Shown here: in pieces, positions 5,501 to 5,686 of the stretch
Position numbering within the stretch: position 1 is the first letter of the stretch
How the letters are laid out: every line of letters begins with the position of its first letter
Origin: Bacillota bacterium
GTDB taxonomy: Bacteria; Bacillota; Sulfobacillia; RBS10-35; JAJYVM01
Assembly (NCBI GenBank): GCA_021792015.1
Contig: JAJYVM010000264.1
Location: 1 to 5,686 of the forward strand
Length of the DNA: 5,686 nt
Direction: 5' to 3'
Translations under genes and position numbers: made by a program
Notes under the pieces: generated by a model
Seen by the model: only the letters and a program-made list of their open reading frames with translations
Told to the model about the DNA's origin: nothing
Databases searched by the model: none

Positions 5501-5686
5501 CTGGACGCAGCTGATGCTATAGATTTCCCCGGGAGTGACCCCGCTCTGCTCGGTCCACACCCCGCCGGCGGGGTTGGTGGTGGTGAAGGTGTTGCCGCGA
5601 ATGTCGCCCGCGAGGCAGAAGCTGGAGCTCGGACAGGCGATGGCATGTAAGGGGTTCGAAGAGATGCTGATGCCGGTCCAGGCGGA
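2588..5686 (-). CDS. Large modular S-layer-homology surface protein, C-terminal 1032 residues (N-terminus outside window)
   Basis: This is a secreted, cell-wall-anchored multidomain protein with no catalytic domain in view. The frame is open to the right edge, so the GTG at 5560 is not its start and the signal peptide lies outside. In fragment numbering, residues 1-125 carry three roughly 42-residue CX5C repeats (Cys 18/24, 60/66, 103/109). Residues 133-245 and 253-374 are a tandem pair of Thr/Ser/Gly-rich beta domains. About 386-515 is another beta domain (AGALTISPSTVAPGSTDDFT). About 517-614 is a Big/invasin-like Ig domain (SVTLSLDPVSVATGGTTTVSG). About 622-750 is an unassigned domain with four cysteines. 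About 771-852 is a TIG/IPT domain (PVVTAISPATGSTGASVTITG). Three SLH domains follow at 859-911, 920-971 and 979-1032. Their key motifs are TRAQ, SREQ and TRAQ. SLH domains usually bind pyruvylated wall polysaccharide. It is convergent with the methyltransferase and ends in TGA. An adhesin, S-layer or stalk role is plausible but unproven. Confidence 0.93.
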   Translation of the reverse strand, partial: SAWTGISISSNPLHAIACPSSSFCLAGDIRGNTFTTTNPAGGVWTEQSGVTPGEIYSISCVQSLLCAMGDTAGNTAVSSDPAAATPAWTLTAHAADPVQGISCPQIYLCVAVNNAFMVGDYILVGAAGQPTSVTFAPGVTTTSSGTTWTVTAKTSATGALGAAGTITLTAPTGTAFSSAPSDYTVNGTAVTSIAAGGGTSSVTLLVPSSVNIGDSTSFTVTAANTVNPADGSYPAADFAVNTSSDLEPANPASSVSITSSLSHVAFEATAATGGASTWTVWLTTSLEGALTGGSSTITVTAPAGTQFPSTPGEYTVNSNPVTAAITGGGTNSVTFTTPVNLGDNQHVYLTIANTANPSNANNVAAAYSVSTSADQAASPSAALTYMPDGAGALTISPSTVAPGSTDDFTLTYTAGSAGMDEGIVDIGFPSAFPAPTPISGQPGYVAVSGNSGLGFLSHGLDVIATLAPGAQVVIHYQNVTVPDMPATESFPTTEVSTEGGALTALAASPEVSVAFPVSSVTLSLDPVSVATGGTTTVSGAVYGASGATVPGASVNFSLARGDAGSTGILSASTATTDANGAFSTVLTAPGTPGAVTVTATVYGTTYQAQDIVVVVPGAVATAASNFAPISGCDVATATAAEVSATACGTGGLVVVQYSAIPSGISAPTNGAGYFDAAASAGNSFTSMIITKCNAQASDGLDWWNPGTSAWQGVSPAASVTFDAGTGCLQFTVGSATSPSLSEMDGTLFALTTNPPTPAPSTTYGGVVAPSSPVVTAISPATGSTGASVTITGTDLTAVTAVDFGNAPASSFAPEPDGAIVAIAPSGSGTVDVRIVTGAGTSAITPADRFTYLQADAVIFFSDVPPGYWAQAAIQSLAAKGIIDGFGDGTFRPNDPVTRAQFVKMLDLTLGIAPSEKPTAFRDVPAGAWYAGYVSAASQAGIVQGVSLSRFAPDAPLSREQMAVLVARALHLRPTGITIFKDGAEISPWAEASVQADVDAGYLRGMPDGSFQPLASATRAQAAEVLDAIPSRA
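2591..3112 (-). repeat. Three SLH domain repeats encoding the wall anchor
   Basis: The repeats begin FSDVPPGYWAQAAIQSL, FRDVPAGAWYAGYVSAA and FKDGAEISPWAEASVQA. Each continues with a G-I/Y-hydrophobic-G turn and an F-x-P segment, then TRAQ, SREQ or TRAQ at the place of the usual TRAE motif. The third repeat runs to the C-terminus (PSRA), so the anchor is terminal. Three copies is the usual number for a trimeric SLH prong. Confidence 0.9.
2922..2948 (-). repeat. Hairpin in the SLH1-SLH2 linker
   Basis: CGAAAAGCC (2925-2933) and GGCTTTTCG (2937-2945) are perfect 9-base arms around GTT. A G-T wobble and two more pairs extend the stem to 2922 and 2948. It encodes SEKPTAFR in the linker between the first two SLH domains. 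Arms of this length are near chance expectation, though the A/T-rich core is unusual for this region. Confidence 0.4.
3203..3251 (-). repeat. Perfect 18-bp inverted repeat inside the TIG domain
   Basis: The arms at 3203-3220 (GCCGGAGCCAGATGGCGC) and 3234-3251 are exact reverse complements separated by 13 bases. On the coding strand one arm encodes APEPDGA (ending within the last codon) and the other encodes APSGSG exactly in codon register, flanking IVAI in the TIG domain. By my rough estimate (28% pairing chance per position, short loops, whole window) such arms should arise by chance about once in 100,000 windows. Confidence 0.9.
3464..3489 (-). repeat. 10-bp inverted repeat in the four-Cys domain region
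   Basis: GCTCAGCGAC (3464-3473) and GTCGCTGAGC (3480-3489) are perfect arms around GGGCTG, encoding the SATSPSLSE stretch. A second, 8-base repeat follows closely: TGCAGGCA (3501-3508) with TGCCTGCA (3514-3521). Each alone is near chance; they are listed because they lie side by side. Confidence 0.35.
4565..5290 (-). repeat. Tandem duplication of a beta-rich surface domain of about 115 residues
   Basis: Fragment residues 133-245 and 253-374 align along their length. Shared landmarks are TTWTVTAKTS / STWTVWLTTS, GALGAAGTITLTAPTGT / GALTGGSSTITVTAPAGT, DYTVNG / EYTVNS, GGGTSSVTL / GGGTNSVTF, VNIGDS / VNLGDN and TVTAANTVNP / YLTIANTANP. The copies have diverged at many positions, so the duplication is old or repeatedly shuffled. 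It is probably a spacer or stalk unit. Confidence 0.8.
5312..5686 (-). repeat. CX5C repeats, three copies in view, running off the right edge
   Basis: The units contain IACPSSSFCLAGD, SISCVQSLLCAMGD and GISCPQIYLCVAVN, with first cysteines at fragment residues 18, 60 and 103 (spacing 42 and 43). Between them lie GNT plus a T/S-T/S-N/D-P segment and a W-T strand, as in beta-propeller-like repeats. The cysteine pair in each unit could form a local disulfide outside the cell. The first copy is complete apart from its start, so more copies probably lie beyond the window. Confidence 0.75.

Noticed and set aside
4262..5650. Long plus-strand frames opposite the surface-protein gene (4262-4831, 4898-5650)
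   Set aside because: They are Gly/Arg/Ala-rich antisense shadows of a repetitive GC-rich gene; the minus frame has clear domains.

Overview
The window is GC-rich (roughly two thirds G+C by eye, with third codon positions almost all G or C in the left half). It suggests a high-GC bacterium that uses the MEP isoprenoid pathway and carries a surface protein anchored by SLH domains. SLH anchoring, Ig-like/TIG modules and a dxs-tlyA pair would suit a high-GC Gram-positive-type lineage (deep Firmicutes such as the Symbiobacterium, Thermaerobacter or Sulfobacillus groups) or a Chloroflexi/Actinobacteria-like lineage. The sequence alone does not settle the taxon.

Layout. Positions 2-862 (+) hold the C-terminal 286 codons of dxs, cut by the left edge. 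A 208-base gap with three GC-rich hairpins follows. Positions 1071-1856 (+) hold tlyA, an S4-domain rRNA 2'-O-methyltransferase with its full catalytic tetrad but no ATG/GTG/TTG at its natural start. Directly after its stop, in the same frame, is the C-terminal part of an ICMT/PEMT-type membrane methyltransferase (1866-2339, +). It also lacks a canonical start and looks N-terminally truncated. A 248-base convergent intergenic region (2340-2587) contains two hairpins; one has 22-bp perfect arms and probably ends transcription from both sides. From 2588 to the right edge (-) runs the C-terminal 1032 codons of a very large modular secreted protein: CX5C propeller-like repeats, two tandem beta-rich repeats, further Ig-like domains, a TIG domain and three C-terminal SLH domains.

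How it works together. dxs and tlyA are co-oriented and often neighbours in bacteria; they serve isoprenoid precursor synthesis and ribosomal RNA modification. The methyltransferase remnant may be coupled to tlyA by a GAGG that overlaps the tlyA stop. The surface protein is a separate, convergent unit.

I see no defence system, CRISPR array, tRNA, rRNA or insertion sequence. The observations most worth a second look are the two missing start codons, the in-frame tlyA/methyltransferase junction with its truncation, and two long perfect inverted repeats inside coding sequence (tlyA S4 domain and TIG domain), which look like template-switch palindromes.
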